A stretch of 64,000 nucleotides of DNA from Cyclobacteriaceae bacterium YHN15. GTDB lineage: Bacteria; Bacteroidota; Bacteroidia; Cytophagales; Cyclobacteriaceae. The stretch's first letter is position 1. Each line of letters begins with the position of its first letter. Under the pieces are notes generated by a model. The model had not been told where the DNA came from, searched no databases, and worked only from the letters and a program-made list of their open reading frames with translations. The translations under genes were made by a program, and so were the position numbers. Shown piece after piece: positions 26,617-36,694 of this stretch. The stretch lies in NCBI GenBank assembly GCA_003797895.1, contig RKQB01000004.1, positions 124,001-188,000 of the forward strand, written 5' to 3'.

Positions 26617-28866
26617 ATGGACATCAATCATTTTATTAAAATAGCCGAAGAGCTCAAAATCAAGGTAAAACAGGTAACTGATACCATTGAATTGTTGGAT
26701 GAAGGAGCAACGGTCCCCTTTATTTCCCGATATAGGAAAGAAATGACGGGGAGTTTGGATGAAGTTCAGGTGGCTGCGATCAGAGATCGGATCCAGCAAC
26801 TGAGAGATTTGAATAAACGAAGGGATGCCATATTGAAATCTATTCAGGAACAGGGGAAGTTAACGCCTGAGCTGGAAGAAAAAATCAATGCTGCTGAGAC
26901 GATGTCTGTTTTAGAGGATCTTTATTTACCGTATAAACCAAAAAGAAGAACCAAAGCAAGTATTGCAAGAGAAAAGGGGTTGGAACCCTTAGCTACAAAG
27001 ATTTTTGACCAGCAATCTTTTGACCTTGATGCGGAAGCTGAAAAGTATCTGGATTCGGAAAAAGAAGTTAATTCAATTGAGGAGGCCCTTCAGGGAGCAC
27101 GTGAAATTATTGCCGAATGGATTAATGAAAATGCAGATTTAAGGAAAAAATTGAGAGATTTATTCATTGAAGAGGGGCAGTTTGTGTCAAAAGTGATTCC
27201 AGGTAAAGAGGAAGAAGCCATCAAGTATAAGGATTATTTTGACTGGACAGAACCCGTCAAAACAGCACCATCTCATAGGGTATTGGCCATGAGAAGGGGT
27301 GAGAAAGAGCTCTTTTTGATGTTGGATTCCTGTCCGGATGAAACCTCAGCCATTGGCTTGATGGAGAAAACGGTATTGGAAAATGCTGCCAACGCATCAG
27401 TAGAACAAGTTCGCTTGGCCATTAAAGATTGTTATAAGAGGTTGTTGAAACCCTCCATGGAAACCGAAGTCCGGCTTTTCACCAAAAAGAAAGCGGATGA
27501 AGAGGCCATCAAGGTATTCGCTGATAACCTGAGACAGTTATTGTTGGCAGCACCTTTGGGTGAAAAAGCGGTTTTGGCCATCGACCCGGGTTTTAGGACC
27601 GGTTGCAAAACCGTATGTCTTGGGCAGCAGGGTCAATTATTGAGTTACGATGCCATCTATCCCAATGAACCGCAAAAGCGTGTTGCTGAAGCCGCGGCTA
27701 CCATCAGGAATTTAGTGGAAAAGCACAAAGTGGAGGCCATAGCCATAGGGAATGGAACTGCAAGCAGGGAAACTGAGTCATTTGTCAAATCTTTGGGTTT
27801 GCCCAATCATGTAATCGTGACCATGGTGAATGAAAGCGGTGCATCTATTTATTCAGCTTCTGAGGTTGCCAGAGAGGAATTTCCGGATTATGATCTTACC
27901 GTTAGAGGAGCAGTATCCATTGGAAGGAGGTTGATGGATCCTTTGGCTGAGTTGGTTAAGATTGATCCTAAGTCCATTGGGGTAGGGCAGTATCAGCACG
28001 ATGTGGATCAAGGTGCATTGAAAAATTCTCTGGATGATACAGTGATGAGTTGCGTGAACGGGGTCGGTGTGGAAGTGAATACTGCCTCAAAGCAGTTACT
28101 GACCTATGTGTCCGGTTTGGGGCCTGTATTGGCACAGAACATAGTAACTTTTAGGAATGAAAATGGGCCTTTTAAAAGTAGAGATCAAATCAAGAAAGTT
28201 CCGAGATTAGGAGAAAAAGCGTATGAGCAGGCAGCAGGTTTTTTACGGATCCGAAATGCCAAAAATCCACTTGACACATCAGGGGTTCACCCGGAAAGGT
28301 ACGATTTGGTAGAGAAAATGGCCAGAGATATTGGAGCCAAAATAACCGATTTAATGAGCTCAGAGGAATTGAGATCTAAAATAAGTTTAAAAAATTACGT
28401 TTCCCAAACAGTTGGTCTGCCCACCTTGCAGGATATCATGGAGGAACTTTCCAAGCCTGGAAGAGATCCTCGGGAATCATTTGAAGTTTTCAATTTCCAG
28501 GAAGGAGTCAATGAAATTTCCGACCTGAAAGTTGGTATGAAATTGCCTGGTATTGTCACCAATATCACCAAATTCGGAGCCTTCGTGGATATAGGTGTGC
28601 ATCAGGACGGTTTAGTACATTTGAGTCATTTGGCAGACAAGTTTGTGAACGATCCCGCTGAGGTAGTCAGCGTCAACCAAAAGATAGAAGTGACCGTGAT
28701 GGAAGTCGATATCCCCAGGAAGAGAATTGGGTTAAGCATGAAGTCCGATCCATTTGCCGAGCGTGCTAAACCAAAGCAGGCTGGCGATAAAAAACCCAGG
28801 AAAGAGTCAGAAAATCAAGGAGACTTGTCAGCCAAGCTCGCGATGTTGAAGAATAAATTCAGGTAA
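26617..28866 (+). CDS. tex: Tex-family RNA-binding protein (YqgF-like, HhH and S1 domains)
   Basis: A 749-residue Tex protein, a conserved cytoplasmic nucleic-acid-binding factor linked to transcription. Order of parts: N-terminal helical Tex domain (ATVPFISRYRKEMTG near residue 30), YqgF-like RNase H fold (VLAIDPGFRTGCKTV), helix-hairpin-helix (YVSGLGPVLAQNIVTFR and VPRLGEKAYEQAAGFLRI), and a C-terminal S1 domain (GMKLPGIVTNITKFGAFVDIG). The tail is lysine-rich. Length is typical. It appears monocistronic. Confidence 0.97.
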   Translation: MDINHFIKIAEELKIKVKQVTDTIELLDEGATVPFISRYRKEMTGSLDEVQVAAIRDRIQQLRDLNKRRDAILKSIQEQGKLTPELEEKINAAETMSVLEDLYLPYKPKRRTKASIAREKGLEPLATKIFDQQSFDLDAEAEKYLDSEKEVNSIEEALQGAREIIAEWINENADLRKKLRDLFIEEGQFVSKVIPGKEEEAIKYKDYFDWTEPVKTAPSHRVLAMRRGEKELFLMLDSCPDETSAIGLMEKTVLENAANASVEQVRLAIKDCYKRLLKPSMETEVRLFTKKKADEEAIKVFADNLRQLLLAAPLGEKAVLAIDPGFRTGCKTVCLGQQGQLLSYDAIYPNEPQKRVAEAAATIRNLVEKHKVEAIAIGNGTASRETESFVKSLGLPNHVIVTMVNESGASIYSASEVAREEFPDYDLTVRGAVSIGRRLMDPLAELVKIDPKSIGVGQYQHDVDQGALKNSLDDTVMSCVNGVGVEVNTASKQLLTYVSGLGPVLAQNIVTFRNENGPFKSRDQIKKVPRLGEKAYEQAAGFLRIRNAKNPLDTSGVHPERYDLVEKMARDIGAKITDLMSSEELRSKISLKNYVSQTVGLPTLQDIMEELSKPGRDPRESFEVFNFQEGVNEISDLKVGMKLPGIVTNITKFGAFVDIGVHQDGLVHLSHLADKFVNDPAEVVSVNQKIEVTVMEVDIPRKRIGLSMKSDPFAERAKPKQAGDKKPRKESENQGDLSAKLAMLKNKFR

Positions 28867-29089
28867 TGAGTTAAATCTGAAGAAGGCATGAGATTATGGG
28901 TTTTTATCTGCATTAGTGAGTAAAACATATTTAACTGGTTTTTAAATTGGCTTCACAAACCATTCTTATAAATGGAATTAGACATTACTTCAGTCTGATT
29001 TACCGGAAGAATGTTGATAAAATCTTTATTTCAGGGAAATATATTTAAATTGTGGGTGCAAAAACACTTTCCTTATCAGGGCTCTCACA

Positions 29090-31225
29090 ATGAAAAAATC
29101 TAAAATATATCTTTTAATCTTAAGTATTGGAATTACTATGGCCTGTTCTCAAAAAGAGCCTGGAATTATATTGCCTGATGTTCAACCGCCTATTGCCGAA
29201 GTTATACCCTTCGAAGTCGTTTCCAAGCATGGTCATGTTCGGGTAGATAACTATTATTGGATGAATGACCGTGAGAACCCCAATGTAATCGAATACCTTG
29301 AGGCTGAAAATCATTACTTGGACACTATGATGGGGCATACCAAGATGTTTCAGGAAAGGCTGTTCAATGAAATGAAAAGTAGAATTAAGGAAGATGATGC
29401 TACAGTTCCTTATAAATTGGATGATTATTATTACTACGTAAGGTATGTGGAAGGTGGTGAATATCCGGTTTATTGTAGAAAAAAAGGGTCTTTGGAGGCG
29501 CCTGAGGAAATCATTATGGATGGTAATGAACTTGGGAGAGACAAACCCTACCTTAATTTTTACACCTCCATAAGTCCTGATCATAATCTGGCAGCTATTA
29601 TAATGGATATTCAGGGAAGGAATTTTTATACCATTATGATAAAAGATATGCGGACTGGAGAAATGCTGCCGGATAGAATTGAAGATACCAGAGGAGGCAT
29701 TGCATGGACCAATGATAACCGGTCTTTTTACTATTCTATTCCTGATAAAGAAACCCTAAGAATTTACCAGGTAAGAAAGCATCAATTGGGTAATGATACT
29801 GGCTCTGATGAACTTGTTTTTGAAGAGAAAGATCAGACTTTGGATTGTTATGTTTATAAATCCAAATCGAAAAAATACATCTTTATCGGTTCTGGAAGAA
29901 CAGATGCCTCCTATGCTATGTATGTGAATGCTGATAATCCCGACAAACCAAAGATGATCGCTCCTGTTCAGGACAATGTGCAGTATAGTGTTGATCATGC
30001 TGGTGGAGATAAATTCTATATTTATACCAATTTAGACGCGGTAAATTATAGATTGGTAGAGACTCCTGTTGCAGATCCTAAAGCTGATAATTGGATGGAT
30101 GTCATTGCTCATAGGTCGGATATATTTCTAGAAGGAGTGGATTATTTCAAAGAATATTTGGCTGTTCAGGAAACTTTTGAGGGACTCGCTAGAATTAGGA
30201 TCATCAATTGGGCAGACAAATCCGAACATGAAATGAAATTTGAAGAACCGGCCTATTCCGCACAAATTGGTTATAATCCGGCTTTTGATTCAAATATTTT
30301 GAGGTATTCATATACCTCCATGACAACCCCGAACTCCACCTTTGATTATAATATGGAGACAAGGGAAAAAACCTTAATGAAGGAACAACCGGTTTTGGGG
30401 GATTTTGATAAGGTCAATTATCAGACAGAAAGGGTTATGGTGCCCTCTAGAGATGGAAAACGTATACCAATGTCCATTGTATATAGAAAAGACAAATTCC
30501 AAAAAGACGGGACCAAGCCCGGTTGGATATATGCCTATGGGTCTTATGGTTCTTCTATGGATGCCAGCTTCAGTTCCACCAGGTTAACTTTATTGGACAG
30601 AGGATTTGTTTTTGCGATCGCCCATATCCGTGGAGGTCAGGAAATGGGAGGGGAATGGTATGAGGATGGCAAGATGTTGAACAAGAAAAACACTTTTAAT
30701 GATTTTATAGATTGTTCCAAATGGTTGAAGGATAATAACTATGTTGCCAAAGATAAATTGTTCGCTTCAGGAGGCAGTGCAGGAGGTCTTTTAATTGGGG
30801 CTGTGGTCAATATGGCACCGGAGCTCTACAGAGGTTTAATTGCTGCGGTTCCTTTTGTAGACGTGGTCACTACTATGATGGATGAATCCATTCCTTTAAC
30901 CACCTTTGAATGGTTTGAATGGGGCAATCCTAATATCCAGGAACAATACGAATATATGCTTTCCTATTCTCCTTACGACAATGTTGAGGAAAAAGTCTAT
31001 CCAAACTTATTGGTCACTACAGGCTTACACGATTCACAAGTGCAGTATTGGGAACCGGCAAAATGGGTGGCATTGCTCAGGGCTAAAAAGAAAGACAATA
31101 ACAAGCTCTTTTTGTATACCAATATGGAGGCTGGACATGGTGGTGCAAGCGGGAGGTTTGAAAGCTTAAAAGAGATCGCCATGGAATATGCTTTTGTCTT
31201 TGATATCCTGGGGATTTACGAATAG
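29090..31225 (+). CDS. S9 family oligopeptidase lipoprotein (prolyl oligopeptidase / oligopeptidase B type)
   Basis: A 711-residue protein with a lipoprotein signal (ITMACSQ, Cys19), then an N-terminal beta-propeller and a C-terminal alpha/beta hydrolase. The propeller is introduced by HGHVRVDNYYWMNDRENPNV, the S9A opening. The catalytic triad is Ser in FASGGSAGGLLIG (~residue 562), Asp in TTGLHDSQVQYWEP and His in EAGHGGASG. It resembles protease II more than strict prolyl oligopeptidase. It should cleave short peptides in the periplasm. Confidence 0.93.
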   Translation: MKKSKIYLLILSIGITMACSQKEPGIILPDVQPPIAEVIPFEVVSKHGHVRVDNYYWMNDRENPNVIEYLEAENHYLDTMMGHTKMFQERLFNEMKSRIKEDDATVPYKLDDYYYYVRYVEGGEYPVYCRKKGSLEAPEEIIMDGNELGRDKPYLNFYTSISPDHNLAAIIMDIQGRNFYTIMIKDMRTGEMLPDRIEDTRGGIAWTNDNRSFYYSIPDKETLRIYQVRKHQLGNDTGSDELVFEEKDQTLDCYVYKSKSKKYIFIGSGRTDASYAMYVNADNPDKPKMIAPVQDNVQYSVDHAGGDKFYIYTNLDAVNYRLVETPVADPKADNWMDVIAHRSDIFLEGVDYFKEYLAVQETFEGLARIRIINWADKSEHEMKFEEPAYSAQIGYNPAFDSNILRYSYTSMTTPNSTFDYNMETREKTLMKEQPVLGDFDKVNYQTERVMVPSRDGKRIPMSIVYRKDKFQKDGTKPGWIYAYGSYGSSMDASFSSTRLTLLDRGFVFAIAHIRGGQEMGGEWYEDGKMLNKKNTFNDFIDCSKWLKDNNYVAKDKLFASGGSAGGLLIGAVVNMAPELYRGLIAAVPFVDVVTTMMDESIPLTTFEWFEWGNPNIQEQYEYMLSYSPYDNVEEKVYPNLLVTTGLHDSQVQYWEPAKWVALLRAKKKDNNKLFLYTNMEAGHGGASGRFESLKEIAMEYAFVFDILGIYE

Positions 31226-31244
31226 ATTGGCTATTGACAGGTAG

Positions 31245-31264
31245 TAAGGGATTGCAACCCCTTA
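31245..31264 (+). terminator. Weak stem-loop after the S9 peptidase gene
   Basis: A 6-bp stem TAAGGG/CCCTTA (31245-31250, 31259-31264) has an 8-base loop and is followed by TTGTTGTCTATT. The stem is short and the T tract interrupted, so this is tentative. Confidence 0.3.
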
Positions 31265-31431
31265 TTGTTGTCTATTCCGTAATTAGCAAGGTCTTTTTCT
31301 TTAGTAAGACAGGTCAATAAAATGCTTTTTAAGGGATAAAGGCCTTTTTCTATTTCAAAATTCTTGTTGTTACTATCTATTTAAAACAAGGAGTTGTTTT
31401 TTAGATTGATAGATAATATTTACTTTGTTCC

Positions 31432-32214
31432 ATGTTCAAAAACAAAATAATTTGGATCACTGGCGCCTCTTCTGGTTTAGGGAGGTACATGGCTTACGAG
31501 TTTGCCAAGCAGGGAGCAAAACTGGCCCTTTCCGCAAGAAGGAAAGATCAATTGGATGAGGTTTTGGCCATTGTTCGCTCCCTTGGTGGGGAAGGTTTGG
31601 TGGTGCCCTGTGATGTTTTAGTTGAAAAGGAAATTGAGGATGCTGTTCATGCTATCATCAAACATTATGGCAGAATAGATGTAACCATTGCCAATGCAGG
31701 CTTTGGCGTGGTTGGAAAAATCAAGAATTTGAGTAAGGAAGAATGGAGAAGGCAATTGGATGTGAATGTTATCGGTTTGGCCTTAACCTTCAAATATGCT
31801 TATCCTCACCTTCAAGAATCCAAAGGGAGTATTGTTTTGATAGGAAGTGTAGCCAATTATCTTCCTAATCCAGGAGTGGGGGCATATGGAGCTTCAAAGG
31901 CAGCGGTACATTCAATTGGTCAGACCTTACAAATTGAATTGAAAGGGACAGGAGTAAACTGTACAGTAATACACCCGGGATTTGTGGATTCTGATATTGC
32001 AAGGGTAGACAATCAGGGAGTATTACATCCTGACAATAAAGATCCGAGGCCTGCAAATTTGATGTGGCCTACTGATAAAGCTGCCAAAGTGATGGTAAGG
32101 GCAATTGCAAAAAAGAAAAAAGTGTATGTTTTTACAGGACATGGCAGGATACTGGCATTTATAGGACAGCATTTCCCTGCAATTGCGAGGTGGTTGGTCG
32201 GGAAAATGTCGTAG
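31432..32214 (+). CDS. SDR-family NAD(P)-dependent oxidoreductase
   Basis: A 260-residue classical short-chain dehydrogenase. The cofactor motif TGASSGLGRYMA is at residues 10-21, NAGFGVVG follows near residue 89, and the catalytic Ser and YGASKAA (Tyr-x-x-x-Lys) are near 140 and 152. The C-terminal region is hydrophobic and basic, as in the membrane-associated SDR group. Substrate is unknown. It converges on the SIS-domain gene across a long imperfect hairpin. Confidence 0.93.
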   Translation: MFKNKIIWITGASSGLGRYMAYEFAKQGAKLALSARRKDQLDEVLAIVRSLGGEGLVVPCDVLVEKEIEDAVHAIIKHYGRIDVTIANAGFGVVGKIKNLSKEEWRRQLDVNVIGLALTFKYAYPHLQESKGSIVLIGSVANYLPNPGVGAYGASKAAVHSIGQTLQIELKGTGVNCTVIHPGFVDSDIARVDNQGVLHPDNKDPRPANLMWPTDKAAKVMVRAIAKKKKVYVFTGHGRILAFIGQHFPAIARWLVGKMS

Positions 32215-32235
32215 AAATTAGAAATTACAAAGTCC

Positions 32236-32339
32236 AAATCTAAAAATCCAATTCCCAAGAAGTAGTTGAATCATGTCCAAGATTTTTATTTCGTAGGATT
32301 CAACCAAATCTTTAAATTTGAAAATTGGATTTTAGATTT
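32236..32339. repeat. Long nested imperfect inverted repeat between convergent genes
   Basis: Outer arms AAATCTAAAAATCCAATT (32236-32253) and AATTGGATTTTAGATTT (32323-32339) are complementary apart from one bulged A. Inner arms GTTGAATC (32265-32272) and GATTCAAC (32297-32304) pair perfectly. The whole could fold as one ~104-base hairpin on either strand between the SDR gene and the SIS gene. It may act as a bidirectional terminator or be a dispersed repeat copy. Confidence 0.65.
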
Positions 32340-32353
32340 TGTTTTTTGGATTT

Positions 32354-33088
32354 TTATAATCCTTTGATCCCTCCTTTATATTTTCTGATCAATGATTCAT
32401 TGTGTTCTTCCCCTTCATCCGAATTGGAACTGCTGAATATCTCAGGCTTAACTCCCATTTGGATCAGGTTTTCGGCAGTCTGTACCATTATACTCTGTAA
32501 AATCACTGCACCGGTTACTGTGGAGGTCGCACCGACTTTAAAATCCAACCCGTCCAATGTTACGGATGCATCTCCGATTTCGCCGCCATTGTCAAAATAC
32601 AGGTCAGCTATTTCAAAAAGTCTTTTCCCTGATGGATGTCGTGACACGACTGATTGGGTATGTTTAAGGTTGGTAATGACAATGACTTTGGCTCCTTTTT
32701 CTTTGGCAACCATGGCCATTTCAATACTTACAGTGTTTCGGCCGGAGTTGGAAGAAATGATAAAAACATCTTTTTCCGATAATGGAAATTCTTCAAGAAG
32801 CCTGGCTCCATATCCTTCCATCCTTTCCACCTCGGTACTGTAAGAGGCGTCTTTGTGGAGCATAAGGGCATCATCTAGGATGGCCACCACCCGGGCAAAT
32901 CCTCCGGCCCTGTAAAATATCTCCTCCGCAAACATGTGGGAATGACCTGTACCGCTGGTGTAGATAAAACCATTATCGGCAAGGCAATCTGCTATCCATT
33001 TGGCGGCCTGCTCGACCTTTTCAGTTTGATCGAATACCCTCCGGAGTTTGGATTGAACTTGGTCAAAATACCGCTGATAAGCTTTCAT
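32354..33088 (-). CDS. SIS-domain (sugar isomerase-like) protein
   Basis: A 244-residue cytoplasmic protein with a single SIS fold: YTSGTGHSHMFAEEIFYRAGG (phosphosugar-binding region, ~residues 40-60) and VFIISSNSGRNTVSIE (~107-122). It resembles the uncharacterised UPF0309/sugar-isomerase group. SIS proteins isomerise or sense phosphosugars. Its start is 1 base past the stop of the heme/LRR protein gene, making it the last gene of a four-gene unit with exported Planctomycete-type cytochrome proteins. The phosphosugar is not identifiable. Confidence 0.88.
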   Translation of the reverse strand: MKAYQRYFDQVQSKLRRVFDQTEKVEQAAKWIADCLADNGFIYTSGTGHSHMFAEEIFYRAGGFARVVAILDDALMLHKDASYSTEVERMEGYGARLLEEFPLSEKDVFIISSNSGRNTVSIEMAMVAKEKGAKVIVITNLKHTQSVVSRHPSGKRLFEIADLYFDNGGEIGDASVTLDGLDFKVGATSTVTGAVILQSIMVQTAENLIQMGVKPEIFSSSNSDEGEEHNESLIRKYKGGIKGL

Positions 33089-33089
33089 A

Positions 33090-35228
33090 TCAATTGATCA
33101 GGATTTCATCAATAAACACCCATCCCTTTCCACCGGCTCCGGGATGCCATTTCGGTAAGGGATTGACTGGGGTGAGTTTTGCCTTGATGGCAATGACGTC
33201 ACTTTGGTTGATATCGGACTCATACATCTGAAGCATCCTGTCACGGTTTCCGGTTGGCTGCTCGGGTTTTTGTGTATCCACCAATTTCCAGTCTGAATTC
33301 TGGGTTTTGATCCAAACTTCCACTTTGGAAGGAGGAAAAATATACGACCCCTCTGCGGCCAGGGTACTGAAGGCAATGTTCTGTATACTTTTGGGAGAAT
33401 TGAAATCCATTTGAATTTCAAAAGGAGTGTCCTGAAAGCCCAACCATTTTCCGGTAAAAAAGTCATCATCTCCTTTATCAAGGTCAAATAAGGTCAAAGC
33501 ACCTTTTCCTTTATATGATTCACTGGGAGGAAAGGTAAGTTGGTAGCTATCAGGCTGAACTTTTGACCTGAAGAATACAGCTTGTTTTTCCATACTTCCA
33601 AGCCATCCGTCTGCAAAAGCCCTAGCCCGCAAGGTGGTGTTTTTATCCAAACTTATTGGGCCTGAATACACCTGATGATTGCTACTATCCGGCATGGTAT
33701 TGTCCAGGGTATAGAAAATCTTCACCGAACCGATGGGGTGTTTCAGTATGACTTCTATTCTGTCTGTGAAAATTGATTTATCAAATTCAATTTGTGGGGC
33801 ATTTAATTGATATAAGGTCCCATTATCCTGAAATCCTCCTTCAATATTTGTATTAGGCAATTGGGATTTTAGTGAGGTAATGGCATCAGCGTTTTTATTG
33901 GTCCATACATACAGATTCTTCAGCTGACCAAATCCTTTAAGGCTTTCAAAAGCTGCTTCCGAAAGGGGATTGCCACTGAGGGAAAGATGCGTTAGGTTTT
34001 TGAGGTTTTTCAATTCCCCCAAATTATTTCCTTCAATCCCTGTAAAATTGAGGTTGAGCACCTCAAGATTAGGATAGTTTGCAATCTTTTTAAGGTCTTC
34101 ATCTTTCAAAGGCATGTTCTGAAAATTCAGTTCTACCACCTGCTCTTTGATTTTTTTCAAATCATCGATCGTATTGGGGTCAAACTGATTTTTTCCGAAA
34201 AATGTAACCCTTAAGCCTGGGGAATTGGGGTAGGTACTGACCACTTTTCTATAGTCATTGTTGAGCTCAGCAATGGTTTTGGTATTCGCTGCCTTGAATG
34301 TATAAGTTTTGGATTCCTGGCCTGCAAATTTCTCTTTTGCCAAAGCAATGAATTCGCTTTCGGGACTGTAGGCGGTCAGTTTTTTTTCAAAATGCGCTGA
34401 ATCCAAAATCCAGCTTTGGATCAGGGCAAGTTCTGTTTCGGTCAATTGTGGTTTTCCCTTTGGAGGCATGTGGAATTCATCTTCCAAAGGATACAATATA
34501 TGGATCAAAATCTGGGAATTTTCAAGATCCTGCATATCGATGGCAGGACCCATTTCGCCGCCTTTCAGGATATATTGGACTTCATCCATTCTCAGATCGC
34601 CTTTGACTTTTCCTGCTTTATGGCAACTGATACATTTTTGATCCAATATGGGTTTGATAACATGGTCAAAGGCCAACGCTTCTTCAAAACTTACCTGAGG
34701 CATCGAACTGTCACTTTTTAAAGGTGCAAAAAGAAAATCCTCACCATGCGTCAAAGAAGCTCCCAAATGACCGGTAACCAAGACCAAAGCCAAGACGGCT
34801 AAGGAAAGGCCTTTGGCAACAGACAACTTTTCTTTTGCCCAAAACCAATACCACAAAGTTCCCAGCCAAAATACCAGCAATCCTGTCCATTGGTGGTTTT
34901 CAAAATCCTCTTTTACATAGCCGTCTTCCACGCTAAGGAAAAGCCCTGCGAGGACAGTGATGCCTGTGAAGAAAAGAGCAGAAAGCAAAAGTCCTTTCAG
35001 GGCAATTTTCGTGTTGACTCCCAAGGCATCGGGAAACCAAAACAGCAATGCTGCTAAAAACAGCATGACGATAGGAAAATGGAGCAGCAAAGGGTGCATT
35101 CTACCAACCACCTCCAGAAAAGAAGGCAATTGTATTTGGTCCTGACCTATGACAAGAATAAGAATCAATCCATGTAAAGCAATCAACGAATTTTCTAGAA
35201 TTGCAAAGATTTTTTGGTTTTTGGGCAT
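33090..35228 (-). CDS. Membrane-anchored heme c / leucine-rich repeat / chitobiase-C-like protein
   Basis: A 712-residue mosaic protein. Residues ~10-160 hold four to five transmembrane helices of DUF2231 type (RMHPLLLHFPIVMLFLAALL). A PSCyt1-like domain follows with one heme c site CISCH (199-203) and MPPKGKPQLTETELALIQSWI. Residues ~360-440 form leucine-rich repeats (LNLNFTGIEGNNLGELKNL). A chitobiase/hexosaminidase C-terminal-like segment (FYTLDNTMPDSSNHQVYSG) then precedes a discoidin-like beta domain. It is probably anchored in the inner membrane with the rest periplasmic. Function is unknown; it is coupled to the DUF1501 and SIS genes. Confidence 0.82.
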   Translation of the reverse strand: MPKNQKIFAILENSLIALHGLILILVIGQDQIQLPSFLEVVGRMHPLLLHFPIVMLFLAALLFWFPDALGVNTKIALKGLLLSALFFTGITVLAGLFLSVEDGYVKEDFENHQWTGLLVFWLGTLWYWFWAKEKLSVAKGLSLAVLALVLVTGHLGASLTHGEDFLFAPLKSDSSMPQVSFEEALAFDHVIKPILDQKCISCHKAGKVKGDLRMDEVQYILKGGEMGPAIDMQDLENSQILIHILYPLEDEFHMPPKGKPQLTETELALIQSWILDSAHFEKKLTAYSPESEFIALAKEKFAGQESKTYTFKAANTKTIAELNNDYRKVVSTYPNSPGLRVTFFGKNQFDPNTIDDLKKIKEQVVELNFQNMPLKDEDLKKIANYPNLEVLNLNFTGIEGNNLGELKNLKNLTHLSLSGNPLSEAAFESLKGFGQLKNLYVWTNKNADAITSLKSQLPNTNIEGGFQDNGTLYQLNAPQIEFDKSIFTDRIEVILKHPIGSVKIFYTLDNTMPDSSNHQVYSGPISLDKNTTLRARAFADGWLGSMEKQAVFFRSKVQPDSYQLTFPPSESYKGKGALTLFDLDKGDDDFFTGKWLGFQDTPFEIQMDFNSPKSIQNIAFSTLAAEGSYIFPPSKVEVWIKTQNSDWKLVDTQKPEQPTGNRDRMLQMYESDINQSDVIAIKAKLTPVNPLPKWHPGAGGKGWVFIDEILIN

Positions 35229-35241
35229 ACTGTAAGAACTG

Positions 35242-36693
35242 TTAAACCAAAATGTCTTTTACAACTTTACCGTGAACATCGGTCAACCTATATCTTCTTC
35301 CCAGGTGTTTGTAGGTAAGCCTTTCATGGTCAATTCCCATCAAATGCAGGATGGTGGCCTGGAAGTCGTGGACATGAACCGGGTTTTCTACAATGTTGTA
35401 TCCAAATTCATCTGTTTCACCATAAACCATTCCGGACTTGACACCACCTCCGGCCATCCAAATAGAAAATGCTCTTGGATGGTGGTCACGTCCATAATTG
35501 TCTACCTGTATTTTTCCCTGACAATAGTTTGTTCTTCCAAATTCCCCACCCCAAATAACCAAGGTTTCATCCAATAGGCCTCTTTGCTTCAGGTCTGTGA
35601 TAAGTGCCGCCGAGGCCTGATCCACATCTTTTGCCTGACCGACCATCTGATTGGGTAGGTTGTCGTGGGCGTCCCAGCCCTGATGGTATAGCTGCACAAA
35701 CCGTACTCCGTTTTCAGATAGTTTCCTCGCCAAAAGGCAATTGGCTGCATAAGTACCCGGAATCAAACAATCCGGCCCGTACATTTTGATGATGCTGTCA
35801 GGCTCTGATTTGATATCGGTCACTTCCGGCACAGCTGTCTGCATGCGGAAAGCCATTTCATATTGTTGGACTTTGGCTTGGATTTCGGGGTCACCAAAAG
35901 TCTCATAATTCATATTGTTCAGTTCGGCCAGCTTGTCCAACATCCTTCTCCTGTCCTCTCTGTTCATTCCTTTTGGATCTTTGAGATAAAGGACAGGATC
36001 TTCACTTGCCGAAAACTGCACGCCCTGATGGACGGAATCCAAAAACCCGTTGGTCCAAAGTTTGGAATAAACTCCCTGTCCGTTTCCTTTTCCTCGGCTC
36101 AACAGTACACAAAAAGAGGGTAGGTTGCTGTTTTCACTTCCAAGACCATAACTCAGCCATGCTCCCATACTTGGACGGTTTCCCACTTGGGCACCCGTCT
36201 GGAAAAAGGTCAAAGCCGGATCATGGTTGATGGCTTCGGTGTGCATGGACTTGATGATGCAGATGTCATCGACTACTTTGGCAGTATGGGGGAAAGCTTC
36301 TGAAATCCATGCTCTGGATTCTCCATATTGATTGAACTTGAAGAAAGAACCCACTAAAGGGAAAGAGCTTTGTCCGGCAGTCATGCCTGTCAGCCTTTGC
36401 CCTGCACGGATGGAATCGGGGAGTTCCTTTCCGATCTGCTGGTTCAGCAAAGGCTTGTAATCAAATGTTTCCAACTGGGAGGGTGCTCCGTTTTGAAAAA
36501 GGTAAATAACCCTTTTTGCTTTTGGTGCAAAATGGGGCAAAGCTTCCATCAAGGCATCTTCGCTACTTTTTCCTTTGAATAAATCAGGAATCAACAGACT
36601 TCCCAAAGCCAAGCTGCCAATACCTAAGCTGACTTTCGAAAGAAATTTCCTCCTGTTTTCGTTTAGACCATATTCAGATTGTTCTTTTTCCAT
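35242..36693 (-). CDS. DUF1501 family exported protein
   Basis: A 483-residue protein with an N-terminal export signal (ENRRKFLSKVSLGIGSLALGS, a twin-arginine-like NRRKF). The DUF1501 body starts with AKRVIYLFQNGAPSQLETFDYKP, in the alkaline phosphatase/sulfatase superfamily. It includes RFVQLYHQGWDAHDNLPN and VIWGGEFGRTNYCQGK, which provide conserved His, Asp and Glu residues. The family is almost always encoded next to DUF1553/PSCyt genes, as here (gaps of 1 and 13 bases). The activity is unproven. Confidence 0.92.
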   Translation of the reverse strand: MEKEQSEYGLNENRRKFLSKVSLGIGSLALGSLLIPDLFKGKSSEDALMEALPHFAPKAKRVIYLFQNGAPSQLETFDYKPLLNQQIGKELPDSIRAGQRLTGMTAGQSSFPLVGSFFKFNQYGESRAWISEAFPHTAKVVDDICIIKSMHTEAINHDPALTFFQTGAQVGNRPSMGAWLSYGLGSENSNLPSFCVLLSRGKGNGQGVYSKLWTNGFLDSVHQGVQFSASEDPVLYLKDPKGMNREDRRRMLDKLAELNNMNYETFGDPEIQAKVQQYEMAFRMQTAVPEVTDIKSEPDSIIKMYGPDCLIPGTYAANCLLARKLSENGVRFVQLYHQGWDAHDNLPNQMVGQAKDVDQASAALITDLKQRGLLDETLVIWGGEFGRTNYCQGKIQVDNYGRDHHPRAFSIWMAGGGVKSGMVYGETDEFGYNIVENPVHVHDFQATILHLMGIDHERLTYKHLGRRYRLTDVHGKVVKDILV

Positions 36694-36694
36694 G

